Both the position numbers and the translations under genes were made by a program. A stretch of 64,000 nucleotides of DNA, taken from contig NZ_CP139247.1 in NCBI RefSeq assembly GCF_034087045.1, positions 682,001-746,000 on the forward strand, written 5' to 3'. Position 1 is the stretch's first letter. The number at the start of each line of letters is the position of its first letter. Source of the DNA: Chitinophaga sancti. Its GTDB lineage: Bacteria > Bacteroidota > Bacteroidia > Chitinophagales > Chitinophagaceae. A model generated the notes under the pieces. It worked only from the letters and a program-made list of their open reading frames with translations, did no database searches and was not told the origin of the DNA. Shown piece by piece: positions 1 through 8,595 of this stretch.

Positions 1-418
<418 letters not shown>

Positions 419-458
419 TCAATTTGTACTACCTTTAAAATTAAATCCGAACCCATCC

Positions 459-1085
459 ATGTTTTATCTGACCAAGACGCCGGCTATCCTGAAAGCCATC
501 TATAAGAGTTGCACCTGGAGCCTATCTCCTGCACGGCCAGTGGTGTACCTGACATTTGATGATGGTCCGCATCCGACTGCAACTCCTTTTATACTGGATT
601 TATTGAAGCAATATAATGCGAAAGGCACGTTCTTTTGTATTGGGAAGAATGTGGTGGAGTATCCGGAAATTTACCAGCGGATATTGGAGGAGGGGCATAC
701 GACGGGGAATCATACTCATAATCATGTGAATGGGTGGAAGACGGGCACAGATAAGTATGTGGAGAATGTGATGGAGGCGCGGCAGTTTATCAATTCTAAT
801 TTATTCAGACCCCCTTATGGGCGGATTACGCCATTTCAGATAAAGCAGATTAAAAATTTGATACCGGGGGCACAGATCGTGATGTGGGATGTATTGAGTG
901 CGGATTTTGACACGGAGATAAATGGAGAGGCGTGTGTGCAGAATGTGGTGTTTAAGTCAAAACCGGGGTCGATAATAGTGTTTCATGATAGTACGAAGGC
1001 GTGGGAACGGTTGGAGTATGCATTGCCGAGGGTGATGGAGTATTTTAAGAAGAAGGGGATGGGAATGGAGGCGGTGCCGGTTTAG
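459..1085 (+). CDS. Polysaccharide deacetylase (NodB domain)
   Basis: Predicted carbohydrate esterase 4 enzyme of 208 residues that would remove N-acetyl groups from a cell-wall or exopolysaccharide substrate with a metal at the active site. Visible motifs in order: TFDDGPHP (catalytic and metal Asp, about residues 32-39), the metal-binding His motif NHTHNH (about residue 82), RPPYGR, the WDV segment and FHDS near the C-terminus. I chose the ATG at 459 rather than 399, because the upstream 20 codons overlap the gltX promoter and show no family similarity. No signal peptide is obvious, though residues 9-23 are mildly hydrophobic. Sugar substrate cannot be told from sequence. Confidence 0.88.
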   Translation: MFYLTKTPAILKAIYKSCTWSLSPARPVVYLTFDDGPHPTATPFILDLLKQYNAKGTFFCIGKNVVEYPEIYQRILEEGHTTGNHTHNHVNGWKTGTDKYVENVMEARQFINSNLFRPPYGRITPFQIKQIKNLIPGAQIVMWDVLSADFDTEINGEACVQNVVFKSKPGSIIVFHDSTKAWERLEYALPRVMEYFKKKGMGMEAVPV

Positions 1086-1317
1086 TGGGTGTAGTTGCTG
1101 ATGGGTATTTTTGAGGGGATGGCTTGTTTTGTGGGTATAATTGCTGATGAGGTATTATTAAGGGGAAGGCTTGGTTAGTGGGTATAGTTGCTGATGAGGT
1201 ATTTTTAAGAAGATAGCTTGGTTGTGGGTATAATTGCTGATGAGGTATTATTAAGGGGATGGCTTGGTTAGTGGGTATAGTTGCTGATGAGGTATTTTTA
1301 AGAAGATGGCTTGGTTA
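1085..1317. repeat. Five tandem 46/47-bp repeats
   Basis: Five head-to-tail units begin with GTGGGTRTARTTGCTGATG at 1085, 1131, 1178, 1224 and 1271. Units 2 and 4 share GGTATTATTAAGGGG, units 3 and 5 share GGTATTTTTAAGAAG, so the array also has a ~93-bp higher-order period. Unit length is not a multiple of three and no reading frame runs through it. It starts at the stop codon of the deacetylase gene and fills the gap to the convergent lipoprotein gene. Confidence 0.9.
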
Positions 1318-1372
1318 GTTGTTTGCAGAAGGCCCCTGTTTATATAGAAATCAATCCTTATTTAGCGGGCAT

Positions 1373-1419
1373 AAAAAACCCAGGTTCCATTTGCGCTTTC
1401 GGGCATTCAGAAACCTGGG
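1373..1419 (-). terminator. Rho-independent terminator of the lipoprotein gene
   Basis: Stem AACCTGGG/CCCAGGTT (1379-1386 with 1412-1419) is followed on the minus strand by six T residues. It lies 11 bases after the stop codon of the minus-strand lipoprotein gene. Confidence 0.85.
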
Positions 1420-1429
1420 CAGTTATTTA

Positions 1430-2317
1430 TTATTTAGGTAATGCGATCGTTTTTACCTTATCACCTACAGCGATCGTTACAGAGTCATCACAGACACCAT
1501 TACCATAATCTACGGTAGCAGTCAGTGAGTTGTAAGTTACGGTTGCTTTACCCTTGCCGATATAAGCACAGCTCAGTTTTCTTTCCAGATAAGTAGAATC
1601 TGCTACAGTGATGTAAGCAGCATTACCTGTTGAGTATACCAGGGAATCAGTACCTACATAATTGAAGATATCGTCAGACACACTACCCAGGGTAGCAGTG
1701 CCGGCGGTTTGCGTATAAGTACCGCTACCACCGAAACCTACAGTAGTAGAATCCAGCACTACAGCACCTCCGGAGATAACAGACAGGTATTTATACACGC
1801 TGTTAGTGCTGGTGTTGGTGATTGTCTGTGTACCGGTTACGCTTTTACCATTTACGGTATAAGTGAGTGGTTTCACGGTAATAGTAGAACCGGTGTAGTA
1901 AAAGTAACCAGTCATCGTGATCTGGATGTTACCAACGCGTACACGACCGTCAGCGTCCGCACAACCGGTGCCGAAGCTTACTAATATTGTTTTAGGCCAG
2001 CTGTCAGTCTGCACATTATCAACGGTGTAGCTATAGCAGGCACCTAATTTAGAAGTCATTTGAGTTGTAGGAGAAGCTTTACGACCAGTTTGAGTATATC
2101 CGGCATCCTGACATACTTCCTGGGCGATTACGAAGAGATCATCGAAATAGCTGTTTGCAACAGCCTGGTCTCCGGCAGCGGTGATAGTCAGGTTATCGCT
2201 TGTGTTCGCCTTGGTCACATCAGTCGTACTCTTGGAACAGGCGTAAAACAAGGTGGCAGTCAATAAAAGGCCCACAACACCTGCAAGGATACGGTTAAAG
2301 CAAAAGTAGCTTCTCAT
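1430..2317 (-). CDS. Secreted lipoprotein of unknown function
   Basis: A 295-residue protein with an arginine N-terminus, a hydrophobic stretch (residues 10-25) and a lipobox ending FYAC, so Cys27 should be lipidated and the protein exported to the envelope. The mature part is rich in Thr, Ser, Gly and Val with alternating hydrophobic residues, as in beta-rich surface proteins, and contains several cysteines, including CQDAGY and CADADG. I recognise no domain. It is a single gene with its own terminator, divergent from tatD. Confidence 0.8.
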   Translation of the reverse strand: MRSYFCFNRILAGVVGLLLTATLFYACSKSTTDVTKANTSDNLTITAAGDQAVANSYFDDLFVIAQEVCQDAGYTQTGRKASPTTQMTSKLGACYSYTVDNVQTDSWPKTILVSFGTGCADADGRVRVGNIQITMTGYFYYTGSTITVKPLTYTVNGKSVTGTQTITNTSTNSVYKYLSVISGGAVVLDSTTVGFGGSGTYTQTAGTATLGSVSDDIFNYVGTDSLVYSTGNAAYITVADSTYLERKLSCAYIGKGKATVTYNSLTATVDYGNGVCDDSVTIAVGDKVKTIALPK

Positions 2318-2331
2318 AGGATAAGTATAAA

Positions 2332-2362
2332 TTTTTAATGAGGTTTTGCGGCCGTACTTTTG
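2332..2362 (+). promoter_or_regulatory. Candidate promoter of tatD
   Basis: TACTTTTG at 2355-2362 fits the Bacteroidota -7 consensus TAnnTTTG. The region about 19 bases upstream is only TTTT, a weak -33. The transcript would have a leader of about 75 bases before the ATG at 2446. Confidence 0.35.
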
Positions 2363-2445
2363 TACGGGAGATCGCTGATATATTTATTAAATACAAATAT
2401 AATATTTTCAGTCATCTTTTGGAAAAAATTAATATTTCTGATAAA

Positions 2446-3216
2446 ATGCAATGGATTGATACACATGCCCATTTGTATGGGGAAGATTTTTCTGATGACA
2501 GAACGGCGACGATAGAGCGGGCCATAAAGGAGGGGGTATATCAGTTGATTTTGCCAAATATTGACAGTCAGTCGATTGAGGGAATGCTGGCATTAGAGCA
2601 ACAGTTTCCGGGGGTATGTATTCCTATGATGGGGGTGCATCCCTGTTATGTGAATGACAATGTGGATACGGAATTGGAGGCAGTGGAGAGTTGGCTGGCG
2701 AAGCGGCCTTTTAAGGCGATCGGGGAGATTGGACTGGATTTTTATTGGGACAAGACGTTTACAGCACAGCAGTATAAAGCGTTTAGACGGCAACTGGAAC
2801 TCGCGCGGCAGTATGGTATTCCGGTGGCGATACATAGCCGTGAGAGCACGCGGGAGTGTATAGATGAGGTCCGGGCATTGCAGGATGGCCGTTTAAGTGG
2901 GGTATTCCATTGTTTTGGCGGGACCATAGCGGAGGCGCGTGAAATTATTGATCTCGGGTTTTACCTGGGCATCGGTGGGGTGGTGACTTTTAAGAAGTCA
3001 GGATTGGATGTAACGCTGGGGGAGATTGGGATGGAACATATTGTATTAGAGACAGATGCACCTTATCTGGCACCGGTTCCCTACAGGGGGAAAAGGAATG
3101 AAAGTTCCTACATTCCATTGATCGGTCAAAAAATTGCAGATATAAAAAATCTAAAAATAGATGATGTGGCTGCAATAACTACAAGCAATGCGTTGAAATT
3201 ATTCAAAACTAACTAA
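2446..3216 (+). CDS. tatD: TatD family metal-dependent DNase
   Basis: A 256-residue TIM-barrel hydrolase of the TatD family, proposed to act as a 3'-5' exonuclease or DNA-repair/degradation nuclease in the cytoplasm. The metal-site motifs are all present: DTHAHL at residues 5-10, GEIGLD with the bridging Glu, AIHSRE, VFHCFGG and ETDAPYLAP. I set the start at 2446 because the family begins a few residues before the HxH motif; the longer in-frame extension to 2338 has no family match and contains the candidate promoter. It is followed 46 bases later by ansA on the same strand, with a separate candidate promoter. Confidence 0.92.
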   Translation: MQWIDTHAHLYGEDFSDDRTATIERAIKEGVYQLILPNIDSQSIEGMLALEQQFPGVCIPMMGVHPCYVNDNVDTELEAVESWLAKRPFKAIGEIGLDFYWDKTFTAQQYKAFRRQLELARQYGIPVAIHSRESTRECIDEVRALQDGRLSGVFHCFGGTIAEAREIIDLGFYLGIGGVVTFKKSGLDVTLGEIGMEHIVLETDAPYLAPVPYRGKRNESSYIPLIGQKIADIKNLKIDDVAAITTSNALKLFKTN

Positions 3217-3228
3217 CTGATTACGCGG

Positions 3229-3236
3229 TAAATTTG
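3229..3236 (+). promoter_or_regulatory. Candidate -7 box of ansA
   Basis: TAAATTTG matches TAnnTTTG and ends 26 bases before the ansA ATG. No convincing TTTG -33 box is seen upstream, so confidence is limited. Confidence 0.35.
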
Positions 3237-3262
3237 CAGGCATTTTTGATACAGCAGCTGCA

Positions 3263-4297
3263 ATGAGTAAAATCCTTATAATTTACACGGGTGGAACAGT
3301 GGGTATGATCTTCGATGAAAAGACAAAGGCTTTGCGGCCAATTGGCTTTAACGAGATACGGAACAACCTACCCGAACTATACCGAATGGGCATAGACTTT
3401 TATGTGTATGCTTTTAATCCTCCCATTGATTCTTCTGACATGCAGCCGGAAATATGGGTAGAACTGGCTTCGATCATTGAGGACAGGTACGACCGGTATG
3501 ATGGTTTTGTGATCCTGCATGGGTCCGATACGATGTCATTTACGGCATCGGCGTTGAGTTTTATGTTGGAGAACCTGGCGAAGCCGGTGATATTGACAGG
3601 GTCTCAGTTGCCAATTGGGAAGATCAGGACAGATGCGAAGGAGAATATCATTACCGCGATGGAAATCGCTTCTACACGTCATAATGGGCATGTAGTGGTA
3701 CCGGAAGTGTGTATTTACTTTGACTTCTCCCTTTTCAGGGGTAATCGTTCCAAAAAATACAATGCGGAGAAATTTGAGGCATTTTATTCCATGAACTATG
3801 TGCCGCTGGCAGAAGCGGGGATAGATATCAAGTATAAAACACAGGCGGTATTACCATTGCCGACAGCGCCATTGAAGGTGCATAAGCATATGGATGATAA
3901 TGTGACGGTGTTGAAGATGTTTCCTGGCATCACCAGGAAGGCGGTGGAAGCGACGCTGAATGTTCCGGGCCTCAGGGGAGTCATTATGGAGACCTTTGGG
4001 AGTGGGAATACCAATACGCAGCCATGGTTTATAGATTGCCTTCGTAAAGCAATAGAAAAGGGAATAGTGATAGTGGATATTACGCAGTGTGATGGTGGAT
4101 CTGTAGAGTTGGGTAAATATGAGACGAGCTCGCTATTGGCGCAGATAGGGGTGATAAGTGGTCATGATATGACATTTGAGGCGGCGATCACGAAATTGAT
4201 GTTTGTGTTGGGGCAGAATTTGGATGCGGCGGCCACGCAGGAGATGATCGAGACTTCGTTAAGAGGGGAACTGACGCCGATAAATCATGAGTGGTGA
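3263..4297 (+). CDS. ansA: Type I (cytoplasmic) L-asparaginase
   Basis: A 344-residue amidohydrolase that converts L-asparagine to aspartate and ammonia. The first catalytic motif IYTGGTVGM places the nucleophile Thr at residue 12; the second motif is HGSDTMSFTASAL around residue 90, and the Lys motif DAKENI follows. Length, absence of a signal peptide and the C-terminal allosteric-type domain (FGSGNTNTQPWF) match cytoplasmic type I enzymes rather than the periplasmic type II enzyme. It follows tatD closely and precedes tRNA-Ser; no terminator is visible between ansA and the tRNA promoter. Confidence 0.93.
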   Translation: MSKILIIYTGGTVGMIFDEKTKALRPIGFNEIRNNLPELYRMGIDFYVYAFNPPIDSSDMQPEIWVELASIIEDRYDRYDGFVILHGSDTMSFTASALSFMLENLAKPVILTGSQLPIGKIRTDAKENIITAMEIASTRHNGHVVVPEVCIYFDFSLFRGNRSKKYNAEKFEAFYSMNYVPLAEAGIDIKYKTQAVLPLPTAPLKVHKHMDDNVTVLKMFPGITRKAVEATLNVPGLRGVIMETFGSGNTNTQPWFIDCLRKAIEKGIVIVDITQCDGGSVELGKYETSSLLAQIGVISGHDMTFEAAITKLMFVLGQNLDAAATQEMIETSLRGELTPINHEW

Positions 4298-4303
4298 CGA
4301 AGA

Positions 4304-6043
4304 TCAGGGTAGAATTTTTGGGAATATTTTGGAAATGTGGGGGGAAAGGTTACCTTTGCCATCCGAAATAAAATTCAACCGATGGAGAAGTGCAGGAGTG
4401 GTTGAACTGGCACGCCTGGAAAGTGTGTAAACTCGAAAGGGTTTCAAGGGTTCGAATCCCTTCTTCTCCGCCAAGAGGGACTGATTATCGAAAAGATGAT
4501 CGGTCCCTTTTTCGTTTTGGGTAGGAATGCCCGATAGATGGGCAATCCGTGAGAAAATGTGGTTTACTTTTGGGGTTCGAAATGCCTCATTTTGGCGGTC
4601 GTAGATGATTCCGTTGGGGAATATGAGAGTTTGGAGCTTCTCCTTTGCGCCTGTATCACTGGAACGCCATACCATAGCGAGTTTGGAAGAAAGAGAGATG
4701 GCTTGGTTGATTACTTCTTCAGGGTTCGAAATACTTCCGGTGCATTTTTCCAGTTTGGTGGAAATAAGATTCCGCTCTTTACTATACCGGGAATAAAACT
4801 TATCGAACGTCTCCTGCCCTATTTCTTTTAATACATACCTACTTTCCTCCAAGCCGTCGATCTTGTTATCGACTTCTTTTAATTGGGCTATTAATATTTT
4901 CTGTTGTTCCAAATTTTCCCTGTTCATATCGTAATACTCCTCAATAAGTACCTTTCTAAGGGATGCTATCTGATTATCTTCAAAACAGAATTGACTTAGT
5001 AACTGCTCAAACAGTTCGTGCATCCTTTTGGCGCTTTTATTGCATTTACAGCCATCCTTTCGGCACTTGTAATACCACAGTGATTTTGCTTTGACTACAT
5101 AACCTGTAAATGGCTGGTTGCAGGTATCACATTTAATGAAGATTTTAAGGGGCACAGCGTCTTGTTCCTTTTTGTGTGGTACTCCATATCCTCCTGAGCC
5201 CTGATGAATGTTATTCACCTTTAAAAAGATTTCAGGGCTGATCATCTTTTCATGATCACCTTCGACTATTTTACCTTCCAATAAACCGTGGTTAATCATA
5301 CCACAATAGAACGGCCGTTTAAATATCTTAGTTAACTGCTGCTTATACATTTTTACTCCCATAGCCTTCAGCCTTGAAATAATTTCCTCATTCTTCATAC
5401 CCTCAGCCTTCCAGATAAATGCCTTTCTGATCTTTTTACCTACCTCGTTTACAACAATTTTACGCTGGCCGTTAATCTTCACTATATCATATCCCTGTGG
5501 TGGCTTAGTAACCCAAATACCTTTGTCAAACTTTTCTATCATCCCGGCTACTGCCTTTTGCTTACGCAGTTGATTATCGTACTGACTAAACAAAAAAGTG
5601 ATATTCTGATGCAATACACCGCTAGGATTAGATGTATCTGTGGGCTGAGTTACCGCAAATATGGTAACACCATAATTCTCCCTTAATTCCTCGGCTAATT
5701 TAATAGCAGCACCTCCTGTTCGAGAGAAACGATCAAGTGTATAAACTAATATATGACTCACTTTCCCCTTGCGGGTTTTAATAAAGTCCAGCATCCGGTT
5801 AAACTCTTTACGGCCATCGGTTTTCGCGCTTTCATAAGTACCCCCGAAGTAGCCTATGATACCCAAATTATTCTTACGGGCAGATTCTTCGATTGATTTA
5901 CGCTGAACATCCAGGCTTAAATTATGGTCTGCCTGTTCCTTACTGGATACCCTGGTATATACCACAGCAGCTTGCGCGGCCACTTTAACAGGCTGTTTTT
6001 TGGAATAGTTTCCAAATTGTTTAAAAGCATTAATAATACTCAT
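4304..6043 (-). CDS. Large serine recombinase (integrase) reading through tRNA-Ser
   Basis: A 579-residue large serine recombinase, the likely integrase of the island. The N-terminal resolvase domain (about residues 22-165) has YTRVSS with catalytic Ser33 and the DRFSR motif at 104-108. The central recombinase domain follows, then a zinc ribbon (Cys305, 308, 327 and 332/334), a Leu/Glu/Lys-rich coiled coil (about 340-440) and a C-terminal part with [16 protein letters not shown] and FRTPKVN. Residues ~524-553 are the antisense of tRNA-Ser, and the last ~25 are host sequence, so the native C-terminus is set by the integration site. An upstream 59-residue ORF overlaps its start by four bases. 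The gene looks intact. Homologous C-terminal remnants lie at 19.8 and 36.1 kb. Confidence 0.92.
   Translation of the reverse strand: MSIINAFKQFGNYSKKQPVKVAAQAAVVYTRVSSKEQADHNLSLDVQRKSIEESARKNNLGIIGYFGGTYESAKTDGRKEFNRMLDFIKTRKGKVSHILVYTLDRFSRTGGAAIKLAEELRENYGVTIFAVTQPTDTSNPSGVLHQNITFLFSQYDNQLRKQKAVAGMIEKFDKGIWVTKPPQGYDIVKINGQRKIVVNEVGKKIRKAFIWKAEGMKNEEIISRLKAMGVKMYKQQLTKIFKRPFYCGMINHGLLEGKIVEGDHEKMISPEIFLKVNNIHQGSGGYGVPHKKEQDAVPLKIFIKCDTCNQPFTGYVVKAKSLWYYKCRKDGCKCNKSAKRMHELFEQLLSQFCFEDNQIASLRKVLIEEYYDMNRENLEQQKILIAQLKEVDNKIDGLEESRYVLKEIGQETFDKFYSRYSKERNLISTKLEKCTGSISNPEEVINQAISLSSKLAMVWRSSDTGAKEKLQTLIFPNGIIYDRQNEAFRTPKVNHIFSRIAHLSGIPTQNEKGTDHLFDNQSLLAEKKGFEPLKPFRVYTLSRRASSTTPALLHRLNFISDGKGNLSPHISKIFPKILP
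4328..4358 (+). promoter_or_regulatory. tRNA-Ser promoter
   Basis: TTTG at 4328-4331 and TACCTTTG at 4351-4358 are separated by 19 bases, a textbook Bacteroidota sigma promoter. The -7 box ends 25 bases before the mature 5' end of the tRNA. Confidence 0.7.
4384..4473 (+). tRNA. tRNA-Ser (anticodon GGA), CCA encoded
   Basis: A 90-nt tRNA with acceptor stem GGAGAAG/CTTCTCC, discriminator G and encoded CCA. The anticodon arm CACGC-CTGGAAA-GTGTG gives anticodon GGA, a long variable arm follows as expected for class II tRNA-Ser, and the T arm is GGGTTCGAATCCC-like. The 3' end is the left boundary of the accessory island: a large serine recombinase gene on the opposite strand runs through the whole tRNA, so the tRNA 3' half should be the recombinase attachment site (attL). 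Confidence 0.95.
4476..4513 (+). terminator. Terminator directly behind tRNA-Ser
   Basis: AGGGAC...GTCCCT hairpin (about 4476-4508) with the inner stem GAT/ATC and a following T5. It lies on the island side of the tRNA, inside the recombinase coding region. A near copy of this hairpin follows repeat F at 36.04 kb, so the integrating element appears to bring its own terminator for the tRNA. Confidence 0.8.
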
Positions 6044-6219
6044 GCGGCTAATTTTTCAGGTGTTGGATTAAGATCTACAACTGGTGTCTCAATGGGTTCT
6101 GAGTGGTTAACAGATAGTAGGATCCTCGCGAATATTTTAAGTGTTATTAAAAGTTCAGGGTCTGATATATTAAGGCTTTCAGAATTCTTTGATGGTTCAT
6201 TTAACTCAGTGTTGCACAT
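6040..6219 (-). CDS. Small ORF translationally coupled to the recombinase
   Basis: A 59-residue ORF starting MCNTELNEPS and ending NPTPEKLAA. Its TGA overlaps the recombinase ATG in an ATGA arrangement, which strongly suggests translational coupling. It has no recognised domain. Position next to a serine recombinase makes a regulatory or accessory role (for example directionality) conceivable, but this is a guess from context only. Confidence 0.6.
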   Translation of the reverse strand: MCNTELNEPSKNSESLNISDPELLITLKIFARILLSVNHSEPIETPVVDLNPTPEKLAA

Positions 6220-6256
6220 AAGAAGAAATTAAAATGAAAAAATAATACTCATATTG

Positions 6257-6292
6257 TAATAGGGAGTATAAAATTAATTACACTCCCTATTA
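6257..6292 (-). terminator. Hairpin between acidic ORF and recombinase operon
   Basis: Perfect 11-bp stem TAATAGGGAGT/ACTCCCTATTA (6257-6267 with 6282-6292), 10 bases past the stop of the acidic ORF. No long T tract follows, so it may be a weak terminator or a regulator site for the small ORF/recombinase pair. Confidence 0.5.
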
Positions 6293-6301
6293 CGGATACT
6301 A

Positions 6302-6559
6302 CTATTCATCCTGGTCATCATCATCTTCTTCGTCCTCGTCATCATCATCTTCTCCATCACTGTTATCAGCTATCATATCCTCTATCTTATGAATTACTTT
6401 CCTGTCTTGTTTACTATACTGTAATTCAAGACTGATTGTATCTTCATCCTCATCTACTTCCATGATGGTATGCTCAAGTTCGTGTTCGCAAATTAAACTA
6501 CATACATCCAGCATAATATTGGCCGGTATATCAAATACCTGTCTTGTGAGTTTAGTCAT
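6302..6559 (-). CDS. Small acidic-tail protein, unknown
   Basis: An 85-residue protein whose last ~20 residues are almost only Asp and Glu. The N-terminal 60 residues form a mixed helix/strand region with two Cys. It is not recognised. Such acidic tails can act in nucleic-acid mimicry or protein contacts, but nothing here proves that. It belongs to the block of small element genes between the recombinase and the XRE gene. A ~270-base gap with no gene precedes it. Confidence 0.6.
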   Translation of the reverse strand: MTKLTRQVFDIPANIMLDVCSLICEHELEHTIMEVDEDEDTISLELQYSKQDRKVIHKIEDMIADNSDGEDDDDEDEEDDDDQDE

Positions 6560-6829
6560 AGTTTTTTTTCTACAAAATTACCACCGTCGAAAAAGGCAAT
6601 GTCCGGATTATGTCGATTTGTGTAGTTTTATGTCGAATTTTACCTGATTATGTCCAATTATGTCTAATTAGGCAGACCGGCCATCTGTTGTAAACTAAAA
6701 ACAGGATTATCTCACCACGGTGTAAACCTATTTAAGGACGAGACAGTAGACATTTGAAAACTGATTGAAAACATAATAAATGCCGATTAAAAATAATTGA
6801 GCACTGTTTGCTTTCATTTGAAAACATGT

Positions 6830-7114
6830 TCAAATAGTATTGTTCCGATCCTTATACTCTGCACGGCTTATTAGATCTCTCATATCGGCATTGTAATATT
6901 TACAGATCCGGAGTAGTCTTGATAAGTAAAAATTTTCATACAATCCCTTTTCTATTTTGCTGACTATGCTGGGAGACATTTTTGTATCTTTCGCAACAAC
7001 TTTTATGCTTTTATTCTGACCTCTACGTAGTAAATACAATTCTTCTCCAAGGCATTGCGCGAAATAGTTTAATCTTTGCTCAGTTATACGATTACTGTTT
7101 TCAGGGTGGCTCAT
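6830..7114 (-). CDS. XRE-family HTH protein
   Basis: A 94-residue protein with a Cro/C1-type helix-turn-helix around residues 38-75 (RGQNKSIKVVAKDTKMSPS, then SKIEKG). Its ATG overlaps the stop of the MNT-HEPN gene by four bases (ATGA), so the two are cotranslated. It is likely a DNA-binding regulator of this operon or, by analogy with HEPN/MNT systems, a partner of the upstream protein. Confidence 0.75.
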   Translation of the reverse strand: MSHPENSNRITEQRLNYFAQCLGEELYLLRRGQNKSIKVVAKDTKMSPSIVSKIEKGLYENFYLSRLLRICKYYNADMRDLISRAEYKDRNNTI

Positions 7115-8013
7115 TGACTTTCTATATTTAATGGGAAACTAACAGGAAGTATAGATCTTAAGCTAGTGCATTTCCTTTCGTATAACTTTTCAATTAAGCC
7201 TAATAATGTAGTAACCCTTCCCATTATTATTTTTACAACATCTTCAGACACCGAATATTTCTCATTGTAACGAGCTTCAGAATATGCTCTATTCAGTATG
7301 TTAAAAAGATCAATTTCTTCCTTTGTAGTACGTGGAAAAATAACCATTAATTCCTGAGAGAAATTACATATCAGATTTAATAATCTGGAAAGATTATGAG
7401 TAGTTGGTCGATAACCTGTGCAAACCCTTAGTATAGCAATGCAGGCATGTTCCACTGATTGGTGTAAGTCAAAAACTGTCTGCTTTTTCCAACCATTCTC
7501 GAAACAATAATTCGCTGTCATTAAAAAACAATTTGCCATACCAAAATAGTTCTGCCAGTGATCCTCTATAAGCTTTTTCAACATTGCTATTTCCATTTCC
7601 TGCCGTGGAATTGATAAAGCGGAACCATAGTTGTATAGGGTTATCCCATTATTATATACAGTAGAAATAAACCGTTTGCCATGCTCCAATCCCTTATTGA
7701 CAGTGTTCAATTGTTGTACAATAATGGAGATATTACAATTATGTGGTATTGCAAACTGCTCCGCAATCTCAATTATTTCATGATGCTGTCTTTTTTCGTC
7801 ATCCTTGATTACAATCATCAAATCATAAGTAGGAAATGTTGGTATAACTCGGGCATCTCCAAAAGAAAAGCAACTCCAATCACTAATAGTAGTAGTTCGA
7901 TAACCATAGCATATTATTTTTATTGGAGAAAATGCCTGGACAATCTTTTGTATTAAATGTACAAGTTGTTCAATCTGTGACTTTGTAAGATGTTGAAAAA
8001 TTGTTGTCTCCAT
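7111..8013 (-). CDS. Nucleotidyltransferase-like plus HEPN-domain protein
   Basis: A 300-residue protein with an N-terminal part resembling a degenerate MNT nucleotidyltransferase fold (ICYGYRTTT ... TYDLMIVIKDD, about 34-73) and a C-terminal HEPN-like helical domain. The HEPN part shows FDLHQSVEHACIAIL, HNLSRLL and the closing AYSEARYNEKY signature (about 180-270). HEPN/MNT pairs are known as RNase-type toxin and AMPylating antitoxin; here both appear in one chain, with the canonical GSxxxG and Rx4-6H residues not clear. It begins one base after the interrupted histidine kinase and overlaps the XRE gene, forming one operon. Confidence 0.7.
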   Translation of the reverse strand: METTIFQHLTKSQIEQLVHLIQKIVQAFSPIKIICYGYRTTTISDWSCFSFGDARVIPTFPTYDLMIVIKDDEKRQHHEIIEIAEQFAIPHNCNISIIVQQLNTVNKGLEHGKRFISTVYNNGITLYNYGSALSIPRQEMEIAMLKKLIEDHWQNYFGMANCFLMTANYCFENGWKKQTVFDLHQSVEHACIAILRVCTGYRPTTHNLSRLLNLICNFSQELMVIFPRTTKEEIDLFNILNRAYSEARYNEKYSVSEDVVKIIMGRVTTLLGLIEKLYERKCTSLRSILPVSFPLNIESQ

Positions 8014-8014
8014 A

Positions 8015-8482
8015 TTAATGATTTAAGTTATTAGCAATTGAGGTAGCTTGAAATTGTGTATCGATTAAAAATAAAAAAGTAGTTCCCTTTTTGTCGCTAT
8101 TCGCAAGTATAAGGTCACCACCTAACGATGCCGCATACAGTTTACTGATATATAAACCTAAGCCCATTCCTCCTAAGCCTTCGTCAATTGGTTGAAACGG
8201 TTGAAATAAGAATGGAATTTTATCAGCAGGAATTCCCTCTCCCTGATTGGATATCTGGAATAACAGACGGGTTTCCCCCAATGAACTGATATGAATTAAA
8301 ATATCTGTGTCAGAAGGAGCAAATTTCAGGGCGTTGTCTATTAGATTCTTTAAGATTTGTCCTAGTTTTATTTCATCTGTTATAATATACTCTGGTACTG
8401 TACGTCGAAAATTGGTTTTGATCTTTACGGAACGAGTAGCTGTGATTAACTTATACTGTTGAAGCTGATCCTTAAACCAGTG
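8015..8482 (-). pseudogene. Histidine kinase, ATPase half (3' part, cut by IS66)
   Basis: This is the 3' part of a sensor-kinase-like gene. Translation from the IS66 junction is open: a segment with ITDEIKLGQILKNLIDNALK (N box), then NQGEGIP (G1 box) and GGMGLGLYISKLYA (G2 box), which form the HATPase_c domain. Removing IS66 and one 8-bp duplication restores the frame HWFKDQ with the 5' part at 11169-11470. The fragment could be translated from the ATG at 8281, but without its dimerisation part it should not work as a kinase. Confidence 0.88.
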
Positions 8483-8595
8483 GTAAGCATTCGATGCGGG
8501 GCATCTTCTTTATGTATTCAACAGTAGCTACATTTGCAACTACAATCCAATAGATCATTTAGTTCTTTGATTATTCCTGGTTCAATCTGATAGTA

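Noticed and set aside
1085..1317. CRISPR array
   Set aside because: Units are directly adjacent without unique spacers and there are no cas genes nearby; it is a simple tandem repeat.
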